Positions 33,253 through 44,981 are shown, counted from the first letter of the stretch. The stretch: DNA of 64,000 nucleotides from Anticarsia gemmatalis (GCF_050436995.1 NC_134775.1:6611124-6675123); one strand, 5' to 3'. A program made the numbers and translations. Notes: generated from the letters alone by a model not told the origin.

Positions 33253-33652
33253 GCGTGTCATCAGGTAAAGTTAAAGTCAAATATTCTTTATTTCATAAAC
33301 TTTAACATGTATTTGAAATCGTCAAAATATTTTTTTATCTATCACCGTTTCGGAAAAGCTGTCGCTCATGAGAAGAAACGGCAAGAAACTCACGGCTTGC
33401 TCTTTTTAAAAGTCAATATTTCCAAAATAAAAACAATGTCATAATAATTATTAATAACAATGTCACAATAATGATCAATAAAAATGTCATTGTAATGATT
33501 TACTGTGTGCAGTGTTGAAAAAAAAAGAAATACAATACATAAATAATATTCAAATAATAAAGTTAATTAGAAATCGAAAGAAAACTAATCTGTTGACACA
33601 GTAAATAATTTTTCATCAAATTGTAATACATTATTTTGAAACAGACTTGGTA

Positions 33653-34943
33653 CGTGGGCCACTACTTATATTTTGAGCCTTACTATGAAAATCGGTAAAT
33701 ATGTGAGTGAAAACCACTTTATCGTGTTCTCGGGTATTCTTATGCATGATCTAGATAGATTTTTATCCGATCGAAATATTTTTTTAATATTTTTTTTTCT
33801 TTCCCGAAGACCCCTCAAAAACAGGGTGTTTAAAAGCATAACCTGTTACTTGAGCCGACAAAAAATTAATGTTTACGGTATTTATTGTTGACGTTTTTGA
33901 TTAAAATAAAGTCATTTGATGTCAAACTGTAACGGTATGGCGAGAAACTCATTCATTCGATTTTTTCGTCCACATATTAGCCGGTTGTTTAACAAGATGC
34001 GTTAAGGCTGACATTGTTTTTATAGAACTCGACTTGTAGGATTTTGTGGTTTTTCCATATTTCAAACCAGACTTTAGGCAAATTTTTGGTTGTAAATCAA
34101 TAAGAATTAACCATTCTAAATTTTTCTGAAGGCACTTTGTGCAGTGATAAAGTTTTTATAAAAAATCAAGGGACCGTTTGTTTGGAAATGCTTCGAGCGC
34201 GAATAACTTTTTCTGGATTTGGTTCATCTTAAAGCACCCATAAAGTCGACTGGTGTTTATTTTTCGGCTCATGCACATAGATCTTAGATCCGTGTTCTAT
34301 CACGATTTGATACATGTATTTTGAAGCAAAACGATAGATTTTTTAAGCATTTATTGGCGCTAATCGGCGCGAGGACCTTATCTGATTTTTGTAAAAAAAA
34401 ATTGATTCATTTCGAAAAAATCTTCTAATGGGAAATGTTGTTACCTAGTATTTTATATCTAAGAGTGGAAATAATGTTTAGGATTTTGTTATTCTTTTGA
34501 TGCATCAGGAAACAAAAATGCATAATTAATTTTCGCACAGCATCAATTTTTCCGGACGCAGCTGGTGACCTTGGACGACCTTCAGGAATTTCAATGGTGA
34601 GGGAAAAATAATCATGATAGAACTTTATTTATTTGCGTTTTAAATTTTCAAAGGATCGGACTTTATCGCCGAAATAATAAATAAGTCGATATAGACACGA
34701 CAGTTTCTTTAAGTCACGTCAAAAGTCGTAAAAAATATTTGCACGAAAATGTCAACATCCGAATGCCATTTTTCCGCACACTTACTATTTTCGATCGACG
34801 ATATTGAAAATATTTTCAGCGCAGATTTCAAAACGCTCTTCGGAATGTAGTAGTCAAAAATGTCAAACTTTACGATGAAAACACCAATTGACTTCTAAAA
34901 CAATCAGATTCGTCAAGGCTCAAAATATAAGTAGTGACCTAAG
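33653..34943 (-). mobile_element. Decayed mariner element
   Basis: 1291 bp flanked by TA on both sides (33651-33652, 34944-34945). TIRs: the left contains CCACTACTTATATTTTGAGCC, and the reverse complement of the right end contains TCACTACTTATATTTTGAGCC. The antisense strand shows broken mariner transposase strings: NKHQSTLWVL, DEPNP followed by KVIRARS, KSIYIMH-like ends, and SLTSNDFILIKNV (matching the NDFxLF region). No continuous frame remains. It lies in the 3' untranslated region of the LINE. Confidence 0.85.
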
Positions 34944-34949
34944 TAGAAG

Positions 34950-35397
34950 CAGCACAGTCCCAAGCTTTGTTATCATCTAAATAATCTTTAATAGTGTAAT
35001 ATCCCTTACGACATAAATTACTTTTAACTAAGAACTTAAATTTATTGAGACTTAAATTTTGAATTTCACTCGGGATTTTATTGTACAATCGCACACACTG
35101 GCCTCTGAAGGATTTATTTATTTTTTGGAGCCTAGTGGCTGGGATAACAAGTTTGTCTTTGTTGCGTGTATTAATGTTGTGCATCTCACTCTTTTTTTAA
35201 AAAGGGCGATATTTTTATGTACGTAAATTAAATTTTCATAAATATATTGACTTGCCACTGTCATTATATTTATTTCCTTGAATTTTTCCCTTAGTGAATG
35301 TCTACTTCCTAAATTATAAATTGCACGAATAGCCCTTTTCTGCTGCACAAAGATGGTTTGGGTGTCGGCAGCATTACCCCAGAGTAGAATTCCATAA
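34950..35397 (-). pseudogene. LINE C-terminal coding piece, minus
   Basis: Frames contain GILLWGNAADTQTIF, QKRAIRAIYNL, QLVIPATRLQKINKSF-like text, RLYNKIPSEIQNL and YYTIKDYLDD. They correspond residue by residue to the last 240 residues of the copy at 15789-17942. A frameshift near 35180 breaks it. Confidence 0.85.
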
Positions 35398-35401
35398 GAC
35401 A

Positions 35402-36013
35402 ATTCAAAGTTGCTGTTAAGGAACATCTCGTTAGGAAAGCTTATTACAGAATTGATGAGTATCTAAACGACAATAGCTCTTGGGATAAGTCGCTCGCTTG
35501 ATAAGGATTCTTTGAAATTAGGGAACTTTGCTATAAATTGTATAAACTCAGTAGCAGTAGGTCTAAATATTGTAAAATATGGGCAATTAATGATGCAAAT
35601 AGGTGATGTTACGTACAATTTGATGTTATTCATAAAACTGTCACTTTTTTCTTTTATAATGTTCACAACCAGTGTGCTCACTTGCTGCCCATATTCTTAT
35701 TATCACATGCTAGTAGGTGCTCCCAACATACGGTATGATCAGAGACTAATAAATAACCTAGCTATGTTCATTTAACTTAAAATGACGTTTAGTCTATATC
35801 GCTGATTGTTGGCAGCTCCTCGCATGATCAATTATTGTATCAACCACATTGTAAAACTTTTCGGCGATTGAAAAGAGTGGCCGTGAGTTTCTCGCTAGCT
35901 CTTCTCATATGGCTCTACCCCCTTTCCGAGCTAGTGGTAGATTCAGTAATTGTAACGACTATCATAAGTGTCAATATTTGACCTAAATTAATAAATTATT
36001 TGATTTTGATTTT
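35402..36013 (+). mobile_element. 3' fragment of another LINE, plus strand
   Basis: Target duplication GACA (35398-35401, 36014-36017). It starts in coding sequence for FKVAVKEHLVRKAYYRIDEYL, a typical LINE C terminus. It then carries a 3' untranslated region with GTGAGTTTCTCGCTAGCTCTTCTC and ends in a (TTTTGA) repeat. Inserted in the minus-strand LINE between VYFSYFHSV and MSYGILL. Confidence 0.75.
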
Positions 36014-36017
36014 GACA

Positions 36018-36380
36018 TGACACTATGGAAGTAACTGAAGTAGACTCACCTAGCTGTTTCAATGTCAGTAAGTTGACGAAGTTTTCTGACCGCGTAGGCT
36101 GCAGAACTAAGTCTATTCGCCATTTGTGATATATGTGGTCCCCACTGTAACTTAAAATCTACTGTAATGCCTAAAAATTTAGCATTATCCACAAGGTCCA
36201 ACACATCTTCCTTCATCTTTACTGCTGTTTTCACTGGTTTGACATTAGGTGTTACAAATTTTATACATTTAGTTTTTTGCTCGTTTAAAAGCAAATTGTT
36301 AACATCAAACCAAACCTGTGTACCGCCTTTGAGATAGCAATGTTCACGTCGTCAAGAGTGGTTTATTATAGTTTAAGTTT
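36018..36380 (-). pseudogene. LINE thumb piece, minus
   Basis: Contains LLNEQKTKCIKFVTPN, FLGITVDFKLQWGPHISQM and RQLTDIETAR, continuing from the FADD part at 42293 across Gypsy 2. Frames are broken near the Gypsy junction by two TAA codons just before LDDVN. Confidence 0.85.
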
Positions 36381-36384
36381 AAAC

Positions 36385-36523
36385 TGTGAGGTTGTTATAT
36401 CGGAGTAAAGTAAAACACGACCATCTCTAGCAAAACCCCGTTTATTACTCCAACCAACGTATTAATACACGTAGATTATATACGAGCAATGTTAGGTATA
36501 TTATAGGGCTGTACCATACCATA
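36385..36523 (-). repeat. Gypsy 2 3' LTR
   Basis: 139 bp. In sense orientation it starts TATGGTATGG and ends ACCTCACA. A purine-rich GTGAGGGGCG precedes it in sense (36524-36533). Confidence 0.95.
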
Positions 36524-36586
36524 CGCCCCTCACAAAAGAAAAAAAAAAAAATAAAACTAAGAATACAAAGTTTTTGGTTTTTTTTT

Positions 36587-39500
36587 TTAACAACGAAACG
36601 GCTTTGTGCGATTTTTGTGGATAATTTCAGTTTTTCCATTACGTTCAATCTTTACATTACAATTTAAATCTTCAATAACTTTGAAAGGACCTAAATACAA
36701 TGGTTGAAATTTATTGTCTTTCTCACTTTTGACTAACAACATATCGCCACTTTCATATTTTACTGGCTTTGTATACATATCATAAACAGACTTACGTTTT
36801 ATTTTACTATCAATTAAATTACATTTTGCGTCATTTTGAGAAACCTGCAATCTATATTTCAATTGCTTAACATAATCATCATCGTTATATAAAGGTTCTA
36901 CTATTCCTGAACTTAAATTACTAGGTATATTACATTTTTTGCCAAATACAAGTTCAAACGGTGTGTACTTTGTTTCGGAGTGGACAGTAGTATTATAGGA
37001 AAAACAAAAATATTGTAACCATGTACTCCAATATCTAGGATTGTTATCAGTTTGTATTCTTAAATATGCATTTAACGACTTATGTGAATTTTCTAAAGCG
37101 CCAATTGATTGGTGGTGATATGCTGTGGATGAAATTTGAGTAATATTTAGTAATTTACATACCTCTTTCATAGTTGTTGACATAAACTCGGTTCCACGAT
37201 CTGATGCTATTTCTCGGGGTATACCATACCTTAAAATGAAATTATCGACAAAAGCCTTTGCCACACTTATACTATCCTTATTTTCTAATGGGTAAGCTTC
37301 TATATACTTACTCAACTCACATTGTATAGTGAGAATATATGAATAATTATAATAATCCTTACTAAATAAATCTTATCTAAAGCTAACTGCGCAGTGGTTG
37401 AAATTTCCATTGGCTGTTTAGTAGGCAAAGAATGTTTTTGTGTTTGACATTTAACACATTTCTTTACATACCTTTTTACGTCTACTTCCATATTTGGCCA
37501 GAAATAATATCTTTTGATATTATTTAGCATTCGTCTTACGCCAGCATGACCGCTAGTCGGTAATAAATGAAAATCATTAAGAATCACTAACTTATCATCG
37601 TCATTATTTATCCTTATCGCTTCTTTTATAATACAAATCCGTGGAAAAGTCGACTTTTTGTTCGCATTGGTTAACCATTTAATGTATTTAATAGTCTCAT
37701 TATTTTTCAATATATATATTTCTTCAATATTATTTTCATTACAAAATAATCCAAAATCTCTCACGAAAACGTCTCGCGTTTGACATGATCGAGAATTAGG
37801 ATTTAGGCCTATAATATATTTTTCTTTAAAATAAACAAAATTTCCTTTTAATTTCTCCTTTACTATTAGTTCTATACAATTCTTTGGTTTTTTAAGCATT
37901 TCCACGACATCTGGCTGATCAGACCGTCTGTCTGCAGAAACCTTATCAACCAAAGAGTTGTCACTCACATCTTCATTCAATCTTCTTGTCATATTTCTAG
38001 TCATTACATTTACAGATTGCACACCCATTTCTTTCAGATCTTCTGACGTAATTATTATACGAGATAATGCATCGGCCGCTGCGTTACTCGTACCTCTAAC
38101 ATACTCGATCGTATAGTTGTACTCCTCTAATGATAATCTAAATTTTAAAAGTCTACTGGATGGATTACTCATAGAAAAAAGATAGACAAGTGGTTTATGA
38201 TCTGTAAATATTTTGAAATGCTTTCCATATAAATATGGGCGAAAATAACGAACGGACCATACTATAGCTAAGAGCTCCTTTTCTATAGTAGGATAGTTAA
38301 TTTCTGCTTTATTTAAAGTACGGCTTGCATATGCAATTGGTAAATCATTTTTATTACATAACACGGCACCGATAGCTTTGCCAGATGCATCGGTACGCAA
38401 AATAAATTCACTTTCTGTTGAAAAATCGGGATATTGTAGTATAGGGGGGTTACATAGTAGTTTTTTAAGATGTTTAAAAGCATTTTCACATTCACTCGTC
38501 CATTCAAATTTTACTCTTTTCCGACACAATTTATTAAGTGGTATTGTTACTTCAGCAAAATTTGGTACAAATTTTCTGTAATATTTGGAAAAAGCGACAA
38601 AGCGTTTAACTTCATCACTAGATTGAGGTTTTGGGTAATTTTTTATGATTTTAGTTTTCTCTGGGTCTGGTTGAACACCTTTATTTGACACTAAATGTCC
38701 TAAATATAATAATTCTTTTTTTAAAAATTGGCACTTACTAGGATTTAGTTTTAAATTTACTTTCCTTAATCTCTCAAATATATCTATTAAGTTTTTGTTA
38801 TGTATATCAAGATTTCTGCCAAAACAAATCAAATCGTCCAAATAAACTAGAGCTTTCTCGTAGTTCAAACCAGCCATAGCTACTGTCATTAGTCGGCTAA
38901 AAGAGCTCGGACTAATCTTTAGACCCATAGGTAATCTTTTAAGTTGATATTGTTTGTCAGTTATAAAAGCTGTGTACTTTCTGCTTTCTGGTTCTAGTAA
39001 TAACTGATAGTAAGATTGTGATAAATCTAAATGACTAAAATAAATTGCACCAGATAGAGAATCTAAAATTTCGGTTATGTTCGGAAGAGGAAATTTATCA
39101 TCCATAATTCTTTCATTTAATTTTCGATAGTCTATTACTAAACGCCATTTCTTACTAGAATCTTCACTCTTTTTTGGTACTAGCAAAACAGGACTACACC
39201 ATTCACTCTGGCTTTCTTCTATGATATCATCTTTTAACATTTGTTGTATTTGCCTTTCTATTTCCTGTTTTTGCGATTTAGGTAATCTATATGGTTTAAC
39301 ATAAGAGGGAGTAACATTTTCTTTCAAATTTATTTTTTGTTGATATAAATTTGTAACACCTAATTTATCGTTAGGTAATAAAAATACGTCTGAATATTTT
39401 GCACAAATATTCTCTATAGATATTTGTTCCTCGGAATTTAAATGACTTAAATTTAGCATGGAAAACAATTTCTTAACCCTATCTGAATTATTCGATTCTT

Positions 39501-40130
39501 TTTCAAAATTACATATTGAATAATCACTTAGTTTTAATAATTCAGGAATAAAATAACTAAGTTTAACTTCTTCATCTCTAGTATTTAAAATTTTAATTGG
39601 TATTTTTCCTTGAAGTGGACTTACTAGTACACTGGCAAGAAAAACTCCTTCGCATAACTCACTAGGAGCGATTATACAGTCCTGATTGACACTTAAATCT
39701 ATGAAGTGAATTGACTCACACCTAGGCTGTAAAGTAATATAATTATTATAACCTACTTGTCCCATTTGCAATGGCAATGAAAATGGTTCAGTATGGTTTA
39801 CTGTTAAAATATTTTTTTCAAAGTTTAATATACAATTAAATTTACTAATAAAGTCTTGACCTAAAATACCATCTGAACGACACGGTAGATTTTTGAAAAC
39901 GTAAAATTTATGTCTCAATACTTTGCTTTTATAACAAAGATCTAAAAATACAAATCCTTCTGATATTATATCGCCTCCTATACCTTTTATTTTTATTTTT
40001 TCACTATGGTAAGGGATCTGGTCCCTGATCATTGCTTCAAATCTTACAAGAGAAATCGAGGCACCTGTGTCGAGCAGCCATGAATAACTTACATCATGAA
40101 TGTTAAACGTAACTGAATTAATATTAGCAT
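36587..40130 (-). pseudogene. Gypsy 2 pol: protease-RT-RNase H-integrase, one deletion
   Basis: Open from about 40155 in the +1 frame relative to gag. Protease SWLLDTGASISL lies near 40055-40090; RT catalytic VYLDDLIC is intact. Frames 37312-40032 and 36587-37315 are offset. Near 37365 about 20 bases are missing relative to Gypsy 1, removing the LDVVGP segment with the first catalytic Asp of the integrase and shifting the frame. The remaining integrase (ASDRGTEF, SIGALENSH) continues to 36587. The protease, RT and RNase H portions are intact. Confidence 0.92.
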
Positions 40131-40144
40131 AGTAACAAATTAAA

Positions 40145-41356
40145 TTATTGGGATCGAAAAAAATAATTTGGTGAAGTCGATTTTGTCTGGTTCACATCGC
40201 TGTTTGTCTGTGTTAATTGAACAGAATTTTGCCTATCGTCAAGGCTAGTCATATTTACGCGATGACTACTCTGATCACGAGCGCCACGGTTCTTATTGTT
40301 ATACGACTGACGTCCTCTAAACCTTAAATTATTATTTTGTAGTCTACCACTACTACCTCGATGGTTTTGAGAATTATAATAAATGCGCTGACCTCTGTTT
40401 GAGTTAAATCTACCACGAAAATTATTACGCGGTGTATAATTATTAAAATTTGACATACCTCTATATTGGTGAAAATTCATAACTCGGGCTCCTGTTTCGG
40501 TCAAGGACGATAACTCTTCATCCAATGCAGCACGAATTGCATCATTTAAAGTACTGTAGTTTCTAGCTGCTATAATAGTGCTGATGCGACTATTTCTCAG
40601 ACCGTCCGCAAAACGCTTTATGGCGTTCCTTTCGTTTACAGATTTTAAAATTTCGTACTTTTTCGAATCTCCATCTGCCTGAGAAATAGTTAAATCAACG
40701 AATAACTGTTCAATTTGCTTACCGAAATCTTCTACGCTCTTACTATTCTGTTTAGCGCACTGCAATTGCTGTTGCAACGATGTGTCCGACTTCTTAGCGA
40801 GCAGTCGCTGTTTCATGTCCTTTACGAGATCTAGAATAGTAGCGTAAGTTTCGTGCAAGCGTAGCTTTGCACTTTCAGACAATCTCGACCTTAAAACAAA
40901 AGTAATTAGTTTTTTCTGCTCATCAACTTCCAACATATCGGAGTACATTTCTATATTAGAAATTAATTGTTTCGTAACCGTTTCGGACTGATCCATAATG
41001 GGTAACAGACTTATAGCAGTCTTAAGATTAAATTTCTCCATTTTTATTAATCTACTTGAAGCTGTCCCCTCAGAAACACTGTCTACCTCAGTACACAAAT
41101 TTCTTATTTTAATATAATATTTACTTATCTTATCACATAAAATTTCTATTTTTTCTACTTCTAACTTATCTAATTTTTTCGATTCTGACAAAACTGTAAC
41201 AGTTTCTAATACAAAATCAAACCGCTGTTTCAATTTTTCTAACTCAATACATTTTTCATTTTTAATTTTAGCTGTTCTTCTATTAGGACCAAGTTTAGTC
41301 AAGTAATCTTTAATATACTTGAACTTTTCAAACAATTCTAAAAGCTCATCAGCCAT
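40145..41356 (-). CDS. Gypsy 2 gag without zinc knuckle
   Basis: 403 residues from ATG 41356 (MADELLELFEKF) to TAA 40145. The N-terminal half is helical and rich in Lys and Glu. The middle resembles other insect Gypsy capsid domains (NAIKRFADGLRNSRISTII). No CCHC knuckle is present. The last ~100 residues are rich in Arg, Gly, Asn and Gln (NNFRGRFNSNRGQR), a probable nucleic-acid-binding tail. It ends FFRSQ with the TTT-TTT-CGA shift site (around 40154-40162). Intact. Similar to the Gypsy 3 gag (56295-57458). Confidence 0.88.
   Translation of the reverse strand: MADELLELFEKFKYIKDYLTKLGPNRRTAKIKNEKCIELEKLKQRFDFVLETVTVLSESKKLDKLEVEKIEILCDKISKYYIKIRNLCTEVDSVSEGTASSRLIKMEKFNLKTAISLLPIMDQSETVTKQLISNIEMYSDMLEVDEQKKLITFVLRSRLSESAKLRLHETYATILDLVKDMKQRLLAKKSDTSLQQQLQCAKQNSKSVEDFGKQIEQLFVDLTISQADGDSKKYEILKSVNERNAIKRFADGLRNSRISTIIAARNYSTLNDAIRAALDEELSSLTETGARVMNFHQYRGMSNFNNYTPRNNFRGRFNSNRGQRIYYNSQNHRGSSGRLQNNNLRFRGRQSYNNKNRGARDQSSHRVNMTSLDDRQNSVQLTQTNSDVNQTKSTSPNYFFRSQ
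40154..40163 (-). promoter_or_regulatory. Candidate +1 frameshift site, Gypsy 2 gag-pol
   Basis: In sense: TTTTTTT then CGA, read in gag as TTT TTT CGA, two codons before the gag stop (TCC CAA TAA). The pol frame is +1 from here (GAT CCC AAT...). Gypsy 3 has TTT TTT CGT at the same place. Confidence 0.5.
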
Positions 41357-41620
41357 TTATTTTTACTAAAAATTAAAACACATTTTTTCAGTGTTAGTAT
41401 TTAACTTTACATTAAAAGGAAAAAAAAATATCTACTAAAGGGTTTTGCTACTAATATGCTAGATAAAATAAAAATAAACAATTATTCCGATACCGTTTTC
41501 AGTCCAAGGTCATTGTTTTCTGTTCCGAAAGTTCCATTTATGAAGTATGTACACAAACACTTTTTTTTTTTTCACACATCTCACTCACGCACTAATTGCT
41601 ATACTGGGTAATACACATTT

Positions 41621-41917
41621 TTACACAGCTCCTTCGGTTGTTGGCATGGGATGCAGCTTTTTGAAATAGCTCGCAGATCGCTTCAATGCAAACTCACGTA
41701 AATGTTGGTCCATCCAATCGCGATGACATTTCCGGTACAATTTGTACACAATGAGCAGGACCCCTGCACTCAACAAGGTACAAATGGCAGCAAGGATGTA
41801 GTTGGTGGTAGCCGCATGCTCTCGGAGCTGGTCAACAGTCCCAGAATTCGTCCCGGCACCAGCTGCAGTTTGGGCCACGAGGACTTCCTCTTTCTCTACT
41901 GCTTGATTGTTTCCCAT
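41621..41917 (-). CDS. Gypsy 2 myristoylated single-pass membrane protein
   Basis: 98 residues, ATG 41917 to 41621, 264 bases upstream of gag. It begins MGNNQA (predicted myristoylation) followed by VLVAQTAAG and a DQLREH. The hydrophobic segment is residues ~40-58. YRKCH follows with a juxtamembrane Cys, then a basic amphipathic tail (KRSASYFKK). Shares MG, AQT, DQL and YRKCH with the Gypsy 1 and Gypsy 3 proteins. Intact, with a 219-base leader from the primer-binding site. No known family recognised. Confidence 0.8.
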   Translation of the reverse strand: MGNNQAVEKEEVLVAQTAAGAGTNSGTVDQLREHAATTNYILAAICTLLSAGVLLIVYKLYRKCHRDWMDQHLREFALKRSASYFKKLHPMPTTEGAV

Positions 41918-42136
41918 CTTGATGGAATCCGAATTTTAGCCGAATACTCTACAAAGCGTACGATTCGCATCGACGACGAACGACTACAAGTTTTATAACT
42001 CATAATTATAAGCGACTTAAAACGATGCACAGTGACACGAATTATCAGTTCAGTTCACACGAAATTGCTGACACCGCGAAAGTACACCTGCATCGACTCA
42101 GATTACGCGGTGGCGCGGTGCATATTTCTAGGTACA

Positions 42137-42149
42137 GGCAGGGTCGCCA
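42137..42149 (-). promoter_or_regulatory. Gypsy 2 primer-binding site
   Basis: TGGCGACCCTGCC in sense, directly next to the LTR; identical to that of Gypsy 1. Confidence 0.65.
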
Positions 42150-42288
42150 TGTGAGGTTGTTATATCGGAGTAAAGTAAAACACGACCATCTCTAGCAAAA
42201 CCCCGTTTATTACTCCAACCAACGTATTAATACACGTAGATTATATACGAGCAATGTTAGGTATATTATAGGGCTGTACCATACCATA
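42150..42288 (-). repeat. Gypsy 2 5' LTR
   Basis: 139 bp, identical by eye to 36385-36523. Followed outward by AAAC. Confidence 0.95.
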
Positions 42289-42292
42289 AAAC

Positions 42293-42822
42293 AATAATGA
42301 AGTGTCATCTGCGAACAGTACTATCTCGTGACTAACCTTAACAAGATGTGGTAAATAATTATTAATTGTGGTAAACAAAGCACCGAGTATTGAGCCTTGT
42401 GGCACCCCCATTTTAGCCGCAGCTCCCCCAGATCGCTTACCGTTAACATCGACCCTTTGAATCCTATTATCCAAATAAGAGATAAGAAGATTCAGTGCCG
42501 AATGTTGTATACCGTAGTGATGTAATTTCCTGATCAACGTTTCATGAGAGACACAGTCGAACGCCTTGGACAAATCACTGAAAATGCCGAGACCATCGTG
42601 TGAGTCCTCCCAGGCGTCGAAGATGTGGTTCACAAGCTCAACGCCAGCATCGATAGTGGAGCGACCCCTTGTGAAGCCAAATTGTTTCCTATGTAATAAA
42701 TTGTGTTTAGTGAAGAAACAATTCATTTGATCGAATATTAATTTTTCAAAGATTTTACTAAATGTAGGCAGTACTGAAATAGGTCTAAAGTTAGTGGGGT
42801 CTGATGTACTGTCTGACTACAC
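42293..42822 (-). pseudogene. LINE RT fingers and palm piece, minus
   Basis: Contains KQFGFTRGRSTIDAGVELVN, FSDLSKAFDCV, KMGVPQGSILG and VLFADDTSLLF, up to the Gypsy 2 target duplicate. A small deletion (about 12 residues) lies in the LGALFTTINNYL portion. Starts at the truncation point (42822), matching residues upstream of NFRPI. Confidence 0.85.
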
Positions 42823-42825
42823 AAA

Positions 42826-43189
42826 ATAAAAGCCATAGATATAACGCAGAAAATCAGAAGACACAAATGGAGGTGGGCAGAACACTTAATACGAGGCCAT
42901 GATAAATGGAGTAGGAAAGTAACAAGATGGTAACCTAGAGAAGGCAAGAGAAAGAGAGGCAGACCACAGAAAAGATGGGATGATGATATTAGGAAAGTGG
43001 CAGGAGTGATGTGGAACAGAGTAGCACAGGAAAGAGTACAATGGAAAAGGTTGGAGGAGGCCTTTGCTGATGGGCAAACGGATCTACAGAAAATAAAAAA
43101 GAAGCAAATACTAGATTGTTAAAAAAAAATATTGTATAAGTATTGTATAAGAATATTGTTTAAGGTTAAGTCGATCCGAATAAAATGTA
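42826..43189 (+). pseudogene. RTE C-terminal coding and 3' end
   Basis: Frame HKIKAIDITQKIRRHKWRW, then EHLIRGHDKWSRKVTRW, an in-frame TAA, GKRKRGRPQKRWDDDIRKVAG and WKRLEEAFADGQTDLQKI, ending TAA at 43119-43121. These are the characteristic final motifs of RTE ORF2. The tail has ATTGTATAAG repeats. This piece links back to 33252. Confidence 0.85.
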
Positions 43190-43858
43190 TTTAATGGCTC
43201 TACCATAGAACTGACCCCTACCGTGAAAGATCTTGGCCTGTACTTGGACTCAACTTTAAGCTGGAGAGTCCAAGTTTCTAATGTTTGTAAAAGGGTCACT
43301 GGCATACTGAGGGCTCTTTATCGTCTTAAGAACTTTTTGCCATCTAGGACTAAAGCTATACTTGTGCAGACCTCAATCTTCCCTCTGATCGACTGTGGTG
43401 ATGTGTGTTACTTTGACCTGAATGCAGATCTCCTCCACAAACTAGACCGCCTTCTTAACAACTGCATTCGATTCATCTTCAACCTCCGCAAGTGTGATCA
43501 TATATCTACTTATCGCTCCCAACTTAGGTGGCTGCCTATTCGTGAGCGTCGTCATTTACGTGCACTCACGACTCTCTTCTCTTTTCTCTCTTCTTCTACT
43601 CCCCCAGCCTACCTAACTCCCTACTTTCAATATCTGTGTGACAATCACAACCGTAAACTTCGTTCCTCAAACAATCTTCTTCTTCTCTGTCCATGTCACA
43701 CTTCTGGGTTTGTTAACTCTTCCTTTCCTGTCCAATCGGTTTTATTATGGAATGCGCTCCCTCTTGAAATCAGGATGTCCACTAACCGTCATACGTTTAA
43801 GAGCAAAGTGCGGAATCTCTTGTTAAAACAAGTAGCAGAATCGTCACACTCGTCTTAG
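43190..43858 (+). pseudogene. Daphne-like LINE RT thumb and C terminus, copy 2
   Basis: The frame 43223-43858 (211 residues) closely matches 3705-4340, e.g. KDLGLYLDSTLSWRVQVSNV, DGDVCYFDLNADLL-type text and NALPLEIRMSTNR. It begins at the same VFNGSTIE position as in copy 1. The rest of the element is absent. The frame itself is open but is only the C-terminal third of RT. Confidence 0.85.
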
Positions 43859-44671
43859 TTTTTATTTATGTATATTTATTATTCATAATATACAGGGTGT
43901 AACAGACGGTCTACCGAAAATTGAAAAAAAAATGATTCTAGACATGATTCTGGTGCTTATGGCGTTGAAAATTTTCATCGCTTTTTTCTCGATTTTTCCG
44001 AATTTTTATGTGTTTTTTTTTCTGGTATTATTTCGTTTATACTATACAATGCAACATGAATATGAAAAAAATATGAAAAAATCCCAAAAAACAGCAATGG
44101 AATAAAACAACGTATAAATTCGGTATCAGCCGTTCGCGCGCGGCCAACGACACCGCACCGGCGGCGGCCGGCCGCGACGGTCGACGTCACGCCGCAAGTA
44201 CCCTACGCGCGCTACACAAACACGATTACGCACACAGCGTCACACTCACTAATGTGCATCGTTGTGGTGTCGGGCGTGGCGTAGGCACATTTTCGGTTTT
44301 GTCTTTAATTATGTATTAGGTGATACTTACATTTTAATTGATACTATTCAAAACAAGGCAGTCTTTCGAATTTGCGTACTTTGGACTCAATGAAGTAAAT
44401 ACTTGACTTAATACTATGGCTGTAATTCGCCAAATAAGTATTTACTCAAAAAAGTTAGCTACCTATTTACTTATTTATTACTTAGTATTTGTTCTGTTAA
44501 AAATGAAAATGACATAGGTAATTATCCCACTCTCCAATAAAAGGTACATTCATAAGTTTTAAAATGTGTGATATCTAATTATAACACGTACAAATACGTA
44601 CAGAATGACAATAAATCCTATTAACATTCTTTAGCGCAGTAAAAAATCTCAAATAAACGATTTAACATGTC
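43859..44671. other. Mixed non-coding, no gene seen
   Basis: Begins with the end of the LINE 3' region. Then an ACAGGGTGTAACAGAC sequence of a type often found at ends of insect transposons. A GC-rich patch spans about 44130-44280 (CGG/GCC-rich). No coding frame that I can support. Confidence 0.45.
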
Positions 44672-44684
44672 AAATCAAGCTAAA

Positions 44685-44914
44685 TGTATAATAGAATACG
44701 GGAATTAACGCGAACACGCATTTTACCTTTAAATGCCTAACGTTTCGGCGCAGGTTGCACTCGCCGTGGTCCCAGGCAGACTGAGTCTGCCTGGGACCAC
44801 GGCGAGTGCAACCTGCGCCGAAACGTTAGGCATTTAAAGGTAAAATGCGTGTTCGCGTTAATTCCCGTATTCTATTATACATTAAACATGCAACGCGAGA
44901 GTTTAAAAGTTATG
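44685..44914. mobile_element. Penelope termini in a perfect head-to-head palindrome
   Basis: Arms 44683-44782 and 44784-44883 are exact reverse complements, around a single central base (44783). They match the 100 terminal bases of the Penelope element at 21564. Extra sequence ATGCAACGCGAGAGTTTAAAAG lies only on the right, the same one-sided extension as at 21564-21592. The target duplication AAATCAAGCTAAA (13 bp) lies at 44672-44684 and 44915-44927. No coding sequence. Confidence 0.92.
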
Positions 44915-44981
44915 AAATCAAGCTAAAGTATTGAAGTATCGCACAACACGGCCGTACTGACGCCGCGCGCGCGCATTCCTA

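Larger units (their letters stand above)
36385..42288 (-). mobile_element. Gypsy element 2, minus strand, nearly complete
   Basis: LTRs 36385-36523 and 42150-42288 (139 bp) are identical by eye. The target duplication is AAAC (36381-36384 and 42289-42292). It splits the FADD motif region of the LINE. Gene order in the element's sense: small membrane protein, gag, pol. The only serious damage seen is an indel in the integrase. Confidence 0.95.
33265..42822 (-). mobile_element. Jockey/CR1-type LINE (second copy), minus strand, split
   Basis: Same family as 15780-18330. Pieces from 5' to 3' on the minus strand: RT 42822-42293, thumb 36380-36018, C-terminal end 35397-34950, 3' untranslated region 33650-33265 (with GAGTTTCTTGCCGTTTCTTCTC in antisense). 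It is 5'-truncated at the RT fingers (42822). Interrupted by mariner (33653-34943), a LINE tail (35402-36013) and Gypsy 2 (36385-42288). Confidence 0.85.
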
